The notes beneath the pieces were generated by a model. The model did not search any database, had not been told where the DNA came from, and was given only the letters and a program-made list of their open reading frames with translations. The translations under genes and the position numbers were made by a program. This document shows, piece after piece, positions 11,419-23,686 of a stretch of DNA of 64,000 nucleotides. The stretch is taken from contig OZ034968.1 in the NCBI GenBank assembly GCA_964030785.1, positions 51,484,730 through 51,548,729 on the forward strand. Reading direction: 5' to 3'. Each line of letters starts with the position of its first letter. Position 1 is the stretch's first letter. The DNA comes from Siderastrea siderea (Eukaryota; Cnidaria; Anthozoa; Scleractinia; Rhizangiidae).

Positions 11419-12519
11419 TTATACAAACGTTGGCGGCGAGTCTTCAGACTTCGGTCCTTTTCTACTTCCCTTTCTGCTCAGTTTCCTTCTACATTCGCCG
11501 TTACTACTTTCCTTTGTAGACGCGTTGGAAAAAGTACCTCCTTGAGATGCAAAAATGGATCCTCTGGGTAGGGTAAGTCTCCTAGATAATGTGCCTATGG
11601 CTGTCACAGACTCCTCACGAGTGCGCTCCAACCTGCCGCGCCACCGCGTGAAAAGTCTCTTGAAGGCTCTGCGATAGGTTTTGTTTAAACAAGTGTACAG
11701 TATGGGATTCAGACAACTGTTTAGGTATTCTAACCATTTAACGCACTTGTAAATGATTATGGGATAAAATTCTTTATTGTGTATGTAGCCAAGCACCGAA
11801 ATGAAAAAAGGAGCCCAGCAAAAAAAAAAAGCACCGATTACGACGGCTATTGTTTTTGCGGCTTTGACGTCCGTGGTATAGTTCCTGCTTCGACCAATCC
11901 GACGCGCCTGTCGCCTAGCAATGATATATATTCTAGTATACATTGCAACCATAAACAATAACGGAAGGACAAAGCTTGCTATGAACACAAAGTACTGATA
12001 GCCCCCTGGCTTTGGCCATCTGTCTTCCAAGAGCCGCAAACTGGACACAACTACAGCATACACCCAAGCACAACATAGGACAAAAACAGCTTTAGATGAC
12101 GTCATTATATACGGGTATGAGTAAGGTGCTGTGATAGCCACGTGTCTATCTGCACTGACTGCTGCTAAGTTTGTTATGGATGCCGTGCCAAAGAAGATGT
12201 CCATGCACTGCCAGAAGAGTTGGAGCTTTCCTGTCACTACTTTGGGGTTTGATAAATCTGTAAGTTGTAGTATCAACCAAAACGGCATCCCCAGAATTGC
12301 CACAAGTATATCAGAAATAGCCAGACTAATAATGAAGTAGTTACAAATTGTTCGTAGATCTCGGAAAGTGTAGAAGCTCGCACACACGATAGAGTTGCCA
12401 ATTATGGTGAATACAATCAAGACGCCCACAGCAACTGCGCCCGCGATGTTTATAGGCTCCGTGTGAAACAAGGCTGGAGGCGCGGTTGCACTGTTGTTGT
12501 TGGATACGTTAGCTTCCAT
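11419..12519 (-). CDS. rhodopsin-class GPCR, biogenic-amine-receptor-like
   Basis: A 366-residue seven-transmembrane receptor in one coding exon. I start at the Met at 12519 because a strong acceptor (TTTTTCCTCAG) ends at 12528 on the minus strand; the extra in-frame Met at 12546 would then be intronic. Two N-glycosylation sequons (Asn4, Asn8) precede TM1. Landmarks: Asn42 (1.50), Asp70 (2.50), Asp107 (3.32, the amine-binding Asp of aminergic receptors), DRH at 124-126 for DRY, Trp152 (4.50), Pro186 (5.50), CWAPFF at 234-239, and WLEYLNS followed by NPILY at 271-275. The tail is basic and Ser-rich. Position 3.25 is Gln100 and ECL2 has no Cys, so the usual TM3-ECL2 disulfide is absent. It likely signals through G proteins at the plasma membrane; ligand unknown. 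The coding frame is intact. Confidence 0.92.
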   Translation of the reverse strand: MEANVSNNNSATAPPALFHTEPINIAGAVAVGVLIVFTIIGNSIVCASFYTFRDLRTICNYFIISLAISDILVAILGMPFWLILQLTDLSNPKVVTGKLQLFWQCMDIFFGTASITNLAAVSADRHVAITAPYSYPYIMTSSKAVFVLCCAWVYAVVVSSLRLLEDRWPKPGGYQYFVFIASFVLPLLFMVAMYTRIYIIARRQARRIGRSRNYTTDVKAAKTIAVVIGAFFFCWAPFFISVLGYIHNKEFYPIIIYKCVKWLEYLNSCLNPILYTCLNKTYRRAFKRLFTRWRGRLERTREESVTAIGTLSRRLTLPRGSIFASQGGTFSNASTKESSNGECRRKLSRKGSRKGPKSEDSPPTFV

Positions 12520-12526
12520 CGTGTGT

Positions 12527-12531
12527 CCTGA
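12527..12531 (-). other. splice acceptor upstream of GPCR start
   Basis: The minus strand reads TTTATTTTTCCTCAG and then GACACACG directly before the ATG at 12519. A pyrimidine tract plus CAG eight bases before the start indicates an upstream 5'UTR exon, which I could not locate. Confidence 0.6.
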
Positions 12532-12546
12532 GGAAAAATAAAACAA

Positions 12547-15500
12547 AGTTAACCCGTTGTTTATTGTAATTGTTAAAATATTCCTAATCTCGTTTATTGA
12601 ATTTCTAGTATTTTCATTGGTTCACTGCACATAGGTTATCAACGAATAATCCTCCTTATTACCTTTTTAGAAAATGTCAAGTGCGGCGGTGTTCCAGAGT
12701 GTTTGCCGAAAGTATGGCCAAAACATTCGGCAACGATTAATAAAGGAATTATTCCACTCGCACCTGTTGGATTTTTGGTGATCAAAGGCGCCTCAGTTGG
12801 TGTTTCACCAGTCAAATCAAATCCTTTCATTCATCGTCATTCATTTCGAAAATGCTTTGAGAAACTACTACTAAAATAACCGGTTCGACTGCAACTACCA
12901 TGACTGGAAAGTGCGGTTTGCATGTGTTCCTTGTGTGTATTGCTTACTGGAGGAATTTTAAATGAATATTAAGGTGATACTGAAAAATTTAAACACATTC
13001 ACATTAATGAAGTTAGCTACGCTGTGGTGTATAGAAAGCTGACGTACAGACTTCACTGGATATGGAGAGCACTGATTACGACAATACTTTGAGGTAAATG
13101 ACGTAATCAAAGATGGCGGGTATCAGTAAGGCATAACAGAATGGTATAAATTAATTTTAGTAGTTTTCATTTCAATTTTTCTCTTATATTATTCTATAGC
13201 TATTAATTCATTGAATAACAGCGAAAAGGAAATAAATCAGTAGTAGAGCTTGATTGGCCAGATCTTTGAGCTAGAAATATCGGTTAAACTTCCTGAACAA
13301 ATACGTTTCCGTTTCCTGCCTTTGTGTTTAGTGGCGAACATAGTACAACCGATTTATAATAAAACCAAAGACGAAAAGACGTAAGCGACTTTACATGTAC
13401 CATTCATTGTTAACTGAACAGAAGCTGGACAATTCGCACCTAAGTCGACTTAGGAGCTGAACAAAATCATAATAGTAAACGTTTCCCCTCATATACTGAG
13501 CATGCGATATGACAGAAAATATGCATGCCCACAGCTGATGAGGTTCTCGAAAGTAAACTAGTTTCTATTTCTCACAATTACTGGGAAGACCACGACAAAC
13601 TATGCTACTACACACGTACTAACGCTGGTATGCAGATAGGAACTTACACCTTCAAATACTACATAAATACACACAACCTACCCTACCAATTGAACTGCCA
13701 CTTCGTTGTTAAAGATCTACAAGTAAAAATCGACGTATTCGTCTGATTCTTTTCGTAAAATCTATGCTGCAAATCATGGTTTAGAGAGGTATCCTTCAAA
13801 CCAAGCAGTTCTGATAACAATCCTTGGTCGCATTTCTTGCGCTTAAAGTATTTATTTTGTTTGTGTGGCCTTTGGGCAACACGGTAATGTCAAACAAAGG
13901 AGAGTACTAATGCCATTGTGCGCATCTAAAACAAAATCATGCAGACCCTGCTGCTAGCACACAGGAAAATATATTTGTGGGGTGAAAGTTAATCATGTCA
14001 ATGTTGGCACGCAGTTCAAAATGAATGCTATAACTTAATGGATAGAAAATGACACGTTCTCAAATACAATACTTCTTTAGCAATAAATTAAAGCGTGAAT
14101 GTAAACTGATAAAAATGCAAAGCACGCACTGTTATTTTAAGCATTTAGCTTTCAAACATGATCCGGTTAAGTTTATCAAACCGAAAATATTCTTAACTGG
14201 ATCTAAAACAGAACAATTTGTCGGCTAGAATTTAACAATTAACCTTAATATGACCCGGTAATTTCCTTTGATATTATATAAATTTTTGCTGAATACTCAT
14301 ACAAATATGAAATAAAGGGAACCTTTTCTTAAGAAAAAAAGGTCACAGCCAATTAAAACGGAGACAGCGTCAGTAATCACATTGAAAACGCCTGCGTTGA
14401 CACATGTCCATAGAAAAGAGGAAACGTGGGCGAGAACTTGACATGAAATGCCGCAAACCTTTTCAGCCGTACTGATTGTACTGTCATTTGAAATTTAGAT
14501 TGGCAGATAAAAAGATGGGCTGGGCATGCGCGCGGGGTACACCAGATGGTGTAAAATAGACAATTTCATGCGCAAAATAAGGCTTTGTCCGTCCGCATTT
14601 GAAGTAATCCAGAAACTTATCTTTGTTATTTCATAGAACTGTTTAGAATGGTTGGAGCGAATCCCAAACGATTTCCATGAATCCGGGATTAGAACAAATC
14701 CAGAAATTGAAGTGGGAACTTTGAATCCGGGACTCACGAGCTTTGAAATAAGTCGGTGTAAGATATGCTGTGCAAGCGCTCAAGTGCTTGTGGATCCGCA
14801 ATGATTATCTGTTTCTACAAAACCGGAACTGGAAACTGTCAGCCCTAATGTAAACAAGGCCTAACAGAATTTTTCATAAAACCTCTAAAAGATCCGAAAA
14901 GATCACTTCAAGGTCTCGCTCGTTCCCATTTGTCAAGTGCCAACGCGATTTCGTCGTAGACGTCTTAAGCTGAAAATTAGAACAAGAGATCAGTTGCTTC
15001 CATAAATTGTCTATAAATAAAACACCTCTTATATCGCACTTTGGGGATTGTTGAAAGTCATCGAAAGTCGAAATAACTTTTTTTTTTCAGAAGTAACGCG
15101 CCGAAGAAAACTCATGATGTAAATTGGGTCATCCAAGATAATTTGTTTGTAGGGTATGGCACTCATTATTCTGTCATTAGAAATGAATCTTGCAAAACGA
15201 GCTAGTTTCATCTGGGATGATATGGCGACTATAGCAATGTTAAGTTATCTCCACCCCTCCACCCTGAAATAAAAACTAATTGGGGAAAACCGTGGTCGGG
15301 ATCAATTACTAATTTGAGTTGTAAAATTCAAGCGCTACTCATACATTTTTAATGATCTCTCAGAAAGCAGCGATACACAATCATGATCCTGATACCTTCT
15401 ATAATCCAATCAATACCGGTAACTTGTTCCAATTATTACTACTTTTCGATGTGTACGCAATATTCGCAGCTTTCCAGAGTCGTCGGACGCGAATTCCGCA

Positions 15501-17335
15501 ACCTGGTTAATACAGGATAAGGTCATACTAACAAGTGATTTGTTTAGTATCGCCGCGCCTTTTAGGACGTGTTGCTTTCGCAGCCTGGTTGGTTATTCCA
15601 GATCTGGTCACAGTCTCAACTCACCTGTATTTCTTGCCTGTCCGTTTTGTAAGTCGTCCCAAATTTTTTCCCGTATTTCTTGTCTCAGATAACTCGCCTA
15701 CTTGTACTTTCTAGATATTCAAAACAGTTCTGTTTTGGTTAATATTAAAACGGCAATATTTGTGGCGCGGGAAATATGTGAGCCCCCGCTGTTTGCTACT
15801 TTCTAATTTGTAATGTTGTCAAACCAATTCAAATGACCGCAATTCAGGGTCTCAGCAAAATTCACTGATCATCAACAAAGGCCAGACATAATAATGGCCA
15901 ACGTTTTTTACAATAAGAAATAGCCTTATGGTTCTAAGCTATTTTTGTCCGGCTAAGTCATTGAACATTCTTTTGACTGGAACTTCAAATACCGGCATTA
16001 CAGTTGGTTTCAGTATTCTGTGATGTTCAGTTTCCCCGCGGTAGTGTGGCAAGATATAGATATCCCATACTTAAACTGATCAATGCATTGCTTTGATGGA
16101 AAACCGAGAAAAGACTTACCATTTCACTGATTGCTGATGACAAGAGAAAATAAAAAGATTTTAGCTCAGCACAACTATTGTCTTTTTGTGTACGTTGAGT
16201 ACAAAAGATTTAATCTTATTTCCTGTTTTACATATTGAAAATCGGAATTAACCCATTCTTTGTTATTCCACCTACAGAGCAACACATTAGACGAACCATT
16301 GATTCGCAGAAATAATTAAGAAGCAATTTCATGTGCTGTGGGTAAAAGAATCAAATGGTATTAATTATTTCAAGAAAGGCGAAATGAAGAAAGCAATCAC
16401 AGCTTAAAGATAATCAAGTCAGTTTCGCACAGTAGGGTGCCATGTAAATCAAGGTTATCTTATTTCTCAGTGTTTTGGGGAATTTTTAATGCTTACATGT
16501 TGTCTTTTTATCGAGTCAAAAACAGTTTGCTTTTCACTGGCGACAAACCATAAACGAAAGCACAAGTGCCCATACATACACTGAAAAACACGAACAAAAC
16601 ACTAGGCCATGTTTAGGATTATCGGTCGTAGTATATTTTGCTTCTGCTGTACGACAGTATTGCAGAAAAGGAAGAAACAGAAAGGCTAGAGGAATTAACT
16701 GAATATGCCGCTTTTCTTCACTGCTATGCTGTTGAGAATACTTATATCAAAGTATGGCAGTGGAGTGATTTGCTGTGCTCACTGTAAGACTTTTCATCCA
16801 GGAAAAAGGGAAATCGAACGCAAAGTGAGTGACTTGTATTTTGTATTCAAACGAAAATATCATTCTCGTAACATTTTAAACATATAAAAAAAGCAAACAA
16901 AAATGTGCGACTCATAGTAATGAAATAAATCCTTGGAACATAAACAAGCTCTTTCAAATTGTTGATCTCTCCGCGTTTTACCATGACCTTCCTTGTATGT
17001 ATTTCGGTTTTAGCTGCTCCAGTGCACAGTTATTTGAATATTAATGTCGATTAGTGCTAATCCGTGATTACTGGTTGCTTGTTTAGCCCAAACGTTTACT
17101 CTGATACATTTCAATCGAAGCGAAGCATTAGAAAACAGAAATATTTTTAGATAGTGGTTGCATGTTTGAAAAGTAACTTTATAAATTTAAAGTTGTCGCC
17201 GAAGAAATGTTGTGCAAAAATAAGAGCCAGGCTAGCGAAAACACTGCAACTCCTCCTCTTTTGTTGTTCATATATTTGCAGGTGGCAATAGCTTGCCATG
17301 CGTATTGCACAAGTGACAAATGTCTTTTCAGTATT
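12547..17335. other. no gene seen
   Basis: AT-rich sequence. Short open frames (such as 13525-13746 and 16705-16887, plus) show no recognisable motif. The frame at 16705 runs into GTGAGTGAC, a possible splice donor, but I could not support an exon. Confidence 0.4.
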
Positions 17336-17470
17336 CAAATCAAATCAAATCAAATCAAATAACTTTATTATAGTCTCAATCGTATAGCCGTGCACAGACG
17401 ACATCATCAGAAGTTACTAGGGATATCTTCAATTCAACAAGCACAATACCTAAATAAAAAAAAAGAAAAG
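17336..17470 (-). repeat. retroposon 3' end with (TTTGA)n tail
   Basis: Read on the minus strand, AATAAAGTTATTTGATTTGA ends in tandem TTTGA units (17338-17365). A short simple tail after AATAAA is typical of LINE or SINE 3' ends. No coding part is attached. Confidence 0.6.
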
Positions 17471-19920
17471 AGATTGTATTTTTCTGTAAGGGAATGTATT
17501 TTTCTACTTGCCCTTTAAAACAATTTTTCTCTACTGAGCCAAAAGTCAACAAGACGCAACTGTGTTGGTTATCGCTCGAAGATATTAGCTTTCTGAGACC
17601 TTCTTAAGCTACTCTGTCTAAATTCGAGATCAATGTGTCGCTCATGTCAGTGAAAACAAGGACGAGTAAAATAATTGAGTAAGATAACTATCGCTCGCGT
17701 AAAAACGAGAATAAGTAAAACAATTGTTTTAGTGACAACAATTTCATTGTTAAAGGGAAACAGCAGTATATTAGGACGTGGTAACAAAGAGACCAAAAGA
17801 GCTTATAATTTGCGAATACAAGGAGGGGACGCGAACATTTATCTTTAATATCATTTTGAAAAGCCAAAAAACACATTTGCATCAATGGAAGCCCAGACAT
17901 AATGGTTAAGTAACGGAAACTATTAATAAGTAGTACTATCTTTGGGATCGAGATGAGGCCCAACTTGAAAAAGTTTTCCTGACGTTTTCAAGTTCTAACT
18001 TTTGTCTCCCAAAAAACTGATCGTGTCTTGTTCTTTTTATAAACATTCCACTTGATTTTCTCGCCGTAATTGTCTGAGATCATTTTTTTCTTGCTAGCTA
18101 AATAAATGAACTGTAAGGCTCTTAGCTGTGCACTAAAACAGCTAAACCTCTTACTTAAAGGTAAAATCAGTGTTATTATGACCGGCTGCTTTTGTCAATA
18201 AGCATGTAAAATGCAATCTGTAATGTGGTAGAACATCTTTCTCGCAAAGTAGATGATGGCTTTTTGCAATTTAGCCGGCAACCGACCTTAGGAGCCATCA
18301 AAAATTAGAAATGCCGCTAGGACGTGATGGAAACTGCAAAATGTTGAGAAAGATTACATGGTACATAATGACCGGACCAGAGTAAAGTTGAGAGGACAGA
18401 AATTACGTAAATGTCAAATTCCATGGAAACCTAGCCTGGCCTATGCTGTCCTCCAAAATTCTCTTTTCCTGTTAAAAGAGCTTCGATATGTTTCAGTTTG
18501 AGTTTAGAGCTTGTAACTATTCTAAAAATGTCACACTTAATCACAAGGCTAGCGTGCAGTAAAACCTCATGTTTGAACTCTAATCGATGTTTAAACTGCC
18601 ATGAAAATGATAGCAGAAGAATCTTTTGAGCTGTAACATATGGTTTGAAGCCAACTATCTTGCCTTGGCACAACGCAGGGAGGCGAGAGATAGCAGTTAG
18701 AGATAGCATTGAAAATTCCGTAGCATTCTGTCGCGTTGGCGTTATGCAAAATACAAAGCAAAAAACTACACAGTGAAGCCTTACACTTAAAACGAGTTCT
18801 ACTTCTGTTACAAATTTCCTTGAGGGCAAATTCAATTGCTTCAGCTGTGGATTGTTCTTTATACGAATGCTACTTACCGAACGAGTCATACGTAATGGGT
18901 GTTTTTCTTATTGTAAAAATCAACAACGTACCTCAGATCAACAAAGTACTGTACCTAGCCTGAACCCAATCAGTTTCAATCAAACTTCTTTTTAAACATT
19001 GATTCCTTAGTCATCCATTAGAGAGTGTAGTACTCAAAACAGGCGCTCGATAGGAGAATGCGCCGCTCTTTAGAGAATAGATACCGTAACGACGTGGCGG
19101 GCCGGATTGAGCTCTTCCCAAAATAAATTCATTTTGCTTAATAAATGAAACATAATATGTGGTAATTCTTTACGTGTGTCTGGCGGCATGGCCACAAACT
19201 GTTTCTTGTTATCAACAGTTTCAAAACACTTGGGGAGAATTCTGCACATAGCTTAAAAGTTTTGTTCAATTCAATCACAATAAACTGTTCCACTACAGTA
19301 AAAAACAAGCAGATGAAACGAATATTGTACGCTCACTATGGATATAACATTAGTGTTTGATGTTTTTTATCATCACATTACTGAGATGCTCTTCTTTATG
19401 TAACTCGAATATAACAGTCTCCGCTGTAAACTTAGTAATGAGCTTCTGGCCATTAAACGAAGTCCTTGAAGTTTAGAAACGTCCGTTTCTCATAACTCAG
19501 TGAGAAGATCTATCCTTAGGGCGTTTGCTGACTAGTGAAAAATCGAGTACTGAACAATCTATTCTTTTCATGTATTATTATTTAAAAAAAACCTTATTGG
19601 CTGGCTTGTCTCCGTTTCTTTCAAGCAAGCTGAAGTCGCACTGTTAACTGAAGCTTCGCTGTGTTTTATCAATGTAGAAATACTTTCCTCCATAACAAAT
19701 ATTCATTTACATTACGTAACCAAACGTTGCTGGATACGATAACAAGGTGCTTCGAAGACATCAACTGGGTATTTCGATCGCGCGACTAAATTCAATCATT
19801 TGCCTGTCACAGTTTCTCAGAGATGAGATATTGCTTCAAGTTGTGTAAGGGGATATTCAACAATTTTGGTTTTTCTCTTCTTGTGTCATACTCTGCGAAA
19901 CAGAGAAGAGTGGTATATAT
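17471..19920. other. no gene seen
   Basis: The longest open frame, 18431-18889 (minus, 152 codons), has no motif I know and biased composition; I do not call it a gene. Confidence 0.4.
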
Positions 19921-20022
19921 GGTTCAATTTTTATTTTCCTTTGCTTTTATGTGCAGTGTATGATTATCTATGATAATGAGTATGAAACAAAACAATTAAA
20001 CCAGGGATAAAAATTGAACCAC
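19921..20022. repeat. small hairpin MITE, copy 2
   Basis: GGTTCAATTTTTAT at 19921-19934 pairs with ATAAAAATTGAACC at about 20008-20021. The middle (TGTATGATTATCTATGATAA) resembles the loop of the 11066-11189 copy, and both are followed by ACAACATATA. Confidence 0.65.
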
Positions 20023-23000
20023 AACATATACATGTGTTGAAGGTATCACTCATTCTGTATCAAACACTTATCTTAGAGTTATATTTAATGTGTCACATCC
20101 TCCGACTGTACTAGCCTTCTCATAAATACGCCAGATGAGAACCGGATCAATCAAACCGGTCCCTCAGCTGAGACTGTTCAGGAATGGGTCAGCTGGAGGG
20201 TGCTTACAGCCGACTGTCTGACCAAAGCTGTGCAATGATGATGAAGACATTACTGATACAACAGTGTACTTTATAACGGAGCCTGCATCAGTTAATATAT
20301 GAAAAAAACTTGACAAATCTTCGCCGATTATATTCAAGAACTGCAGTGATTGTAAAAATATCCGTGTCCTGTGGTTTAGAGTCCTGCGCGCATGTTACAG
20401 AGAGTGATTTACAAGGTGTCCCTATTACTCAAAGGAACCGAGCAGCAGGGGAGGTATTTCGTGAATTTTACAAACTTGCTAGCGAACAGGAAGAGATGAC
20501 CACCCCCACCCCCTTCCCCACCTACCCAGTCCAGGGCTCTTCCTTTATTTTAGAAAGAAGGACTAAGGGCTATTCCATCATGTTAGCCACTTAGCTTCGT
20601 CAGTAACCACATATTCTATTTTTAACACATTTCTACAAGATTGGAAGGTTTAAATGCAGAAAGAAAAAATCAGTCAAACAATGCAACCAATAAACGCATT
20701 GACTGTTATTCTTCCATCAGTTCCATAAAATACGTAATCCGCATCTGTATGACTGTTTCGAAGAAACAGGAGATAATCTAATGAGCACAACCATTGACGA
20801 CATAAGGTCATTTTGAAACTCCTTGAATATGACAGCTTTTGCTTTTTCTATTGTCCTGTGGTGTGTTGTAAAGTGAAATAAAGTTTTTGGGCAGACAAAA
20901 AAAAGTTGTTTGAAAGAGGAAGGTGTGCCAAACTGACCTATCGAGATGATTATTATTTAATTATCAAAACCAGTGGATAGCGTTTTCTGCGCGCTCTGAT
21001 TGACTACTCAAACTCTGGATAGTATCTTGCTTTTATCTTCCGGCATAGCGCTTGATTTCACGCGCGAGTTTTGCCCTCATTTCTCAGAAAAAAGAAACTA
21101 TGTGGTGCCCTGTATCTACTGGTTTGATACTAAAACAATTATTCACCTCAGTGGAGGTGAATAGTTGTGGATATTTGCCGAGCGGCATGCTCTCTTGCAC
21201 ATTAAAGGAAAACATATCATTCAAAGATTTACATTAAAATGAAAATGTATACCTTTAACTGTTTGGTTTAGCTTTTGTTAGTTGGTAGTTTTACATACAT
21301 ACATATCACGTATTTGCGTCTCTTTGACACAAATAAATGTCACTTCTTTATTAACATAAAATCTAACTCGTCGATGCATTACTCTTAAATTTGTCCATGT
21401 CAAACAACGTACACCTTTTGAAGAGTTCAAAATCGGAGCATTTTGTTACTAAACCATCTGACCTCTGAGATCTGTTCTAGGATAAGCACTTACCTTCCTC
21501 GATCTTTTGTTGCTGGAAATTCTGAGAAACAATGTTTCAACTGATTTTCGGAAGGAAAGCTGCTTCTGGAAGTTTCATTCCTTAATCTGATATTTTATAC
21601 TATTACCATTGTATACTATTAACATTATTTACTTTCAAAAACAGCTCTCAGTTGCAAAGTGCTACCTCAAAGCCGGAACATCAATAAAGTGCATTAATAG
21701 CTTTTTTGTCATCAAAGATGGAAACGTGGAGTCCGGAAGGCAAAGGACACGTAAAAACAAAAGCAATAAGCGAGCAAAAATACGGGTGTTCAAATCGCGG
21801 TACTTTTAGGCAGTTCGCATTTAATGTATCGAAGAACTTCAATTTCCGCTTTAATAATAAAAGGAACTGTTTTTGGCTTAGGCTGCGCACTACACACGAA
21901 CAGCATACTAGAGGGAGTAAGGTGAAAAACATAGATTCTTAATAATCTGATAACTTTTGAAGTTTTTTAATTCACTTACACATTTGGGTCCTCGAAGTGT
22001 AGACTGTTTTAACCAAATTTTGTTTATTTATATTTTTGTTGTCCATGTGAATGAAAGCCAACAACGCTGGAAAACACACTTTATCATTACGTTGGTGGAT
22101 GAACGAGTCCATTCAGAGAGCTGCAATTCTAATTTTTTTCCTCATCGTTGCCTCAAGAGTTCAGCGTATTCATTGATCTAAATAATTGCACCTTTAGCCG
22201 GAGGATAAGAATACTCTTCTATGTGGTATGATTATATTACTGTGCGTTAATGGTTCTTTTATGGTTTTGTATTTTTACATATTTTATTTCTTTTCGAATC
22301 GATTGACTTCTAAACCAGCCACGGAAAAGGCAACATACACTTTGACATTTCTTTCGTAGAAAAAATTTAAGCAAGCCATTGGCCCGTGCAAAATATTACT
22401 GTTTTCAAAGAACAACACTCCTACAAAAAGACAAACTGTCACTTAGACCTTTTCAACATCAAACTCATTTGCAATAAAGTATTTAATGAAAACTTAATTA
22501 CATATTTTATGCAATATGAAGTGCGGCTCCTTAGTACCTTTCTCAGTTAGTTAAAAAGTCGATGTTAAAAATAGAAAAAAAAACCATTTTACTGCATGAT
22601 GCAAAGGAAGAACAATTCTAGGACTTTCACTTTCAAAATGTTAAATGTTAAAGTTTGAAGTTTAAAAATGTTAGATGTTGAAAACCAACCCACTTTAAAC
22701 GTCTACCATTTTGTGAAACTCTACACTGTGATTGCTGAAGAAATGTTTGTTATTAAATGACGCCCCGAGTTGCGACATAAACACCAAACTAATTTCATAC
22801 CGCCATTAATCAAAACAGAGAAAGTTTTAAACTTAAACCGTTGATGAAATTAACTTTACTCTGTCCAAAAAAACGTCTTGAGTTTGTTAACAGTAATGGG
22901 ATTTGAAAGCCATGAACAATGGAGTACAGCTGGTAAGACAGCAGGAGAGAACTTTTTTTAAGTTTCTCCAATTCAATAAATTTTGTTTGAGATAAATACT

Positions 23001-23671
23001 CTTAACGTTCAAGGAATGGTTCCAAAAACAATTCATCCCTGATTCATTATCCTAAATCTATGGTCAATTCAAGTTTATCACACCAAATTTATATATGTTG
23101 AAGGGAAATTTAGCTCAAATGGCTTGTGACATTTGAGTCATGTTTTGACGCTAAAAAGGCGCAGGCTGGAACTCTAACATCAGTAAAGTGTTTCTTTACA
23201 ATATCACCAGACGTACCCATTTCGGGTCTGTTTGATTGTATTCACTGGGCATCTTTTGCGAGCATTTTTATAAATGTAAACAGTTGTTACTATGGCTGTT
23301 CGTGTAGAAAAATATATCCTTCCTTGGAATTCTTAAAATTTACTCATTTCACAGTGAAAATCGAGTGTAATACGCTGGTGCTGAAAGATTACATCACAGT
23401 TTTGTTGGAAGACCACCTTTAAGCAGTATTTCAGATTATTTCGCTCATAGTTTAGGATAGAATAAAGCGGGCTAATTTAGAAACAGTTTGCTTTTACTTT
23501 TTACTACGCTGTTTTTTATAAAACTTAAAGCCATTTGGTTTCTGGAGTGTTTAGATGATTGCAGTTTTTCAACTTTTGTTTCCGTCTCATATAACGTTAC
23601 TTACCTCCACATGCAAGGAGCTTGGGCTAATCGACAAGGGTGGAAACTTACATCTAAACTGTACCGCAATC
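20023..23671. other. no gene seen
   Basis: AT-rich sequence without a supported exon. Open frames at 20310-20594 and 23126-23422 show no recognisable domain. Confidence 0.4.
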
Positions 23672-23686
23672 AACTTGTTTAGCTAC
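23672..23686. repeat. LINE target-site duplication, left
   Basis: AACTTGTTTAGCTAC, repeated exactly at 26175-26189 after the A-rich end of the LINE. Confidence 0.9.

Noticed and set aside
18431..18889. 152-codon minus frame
   Set aside because: No motif, irregular composition, no support for expression.
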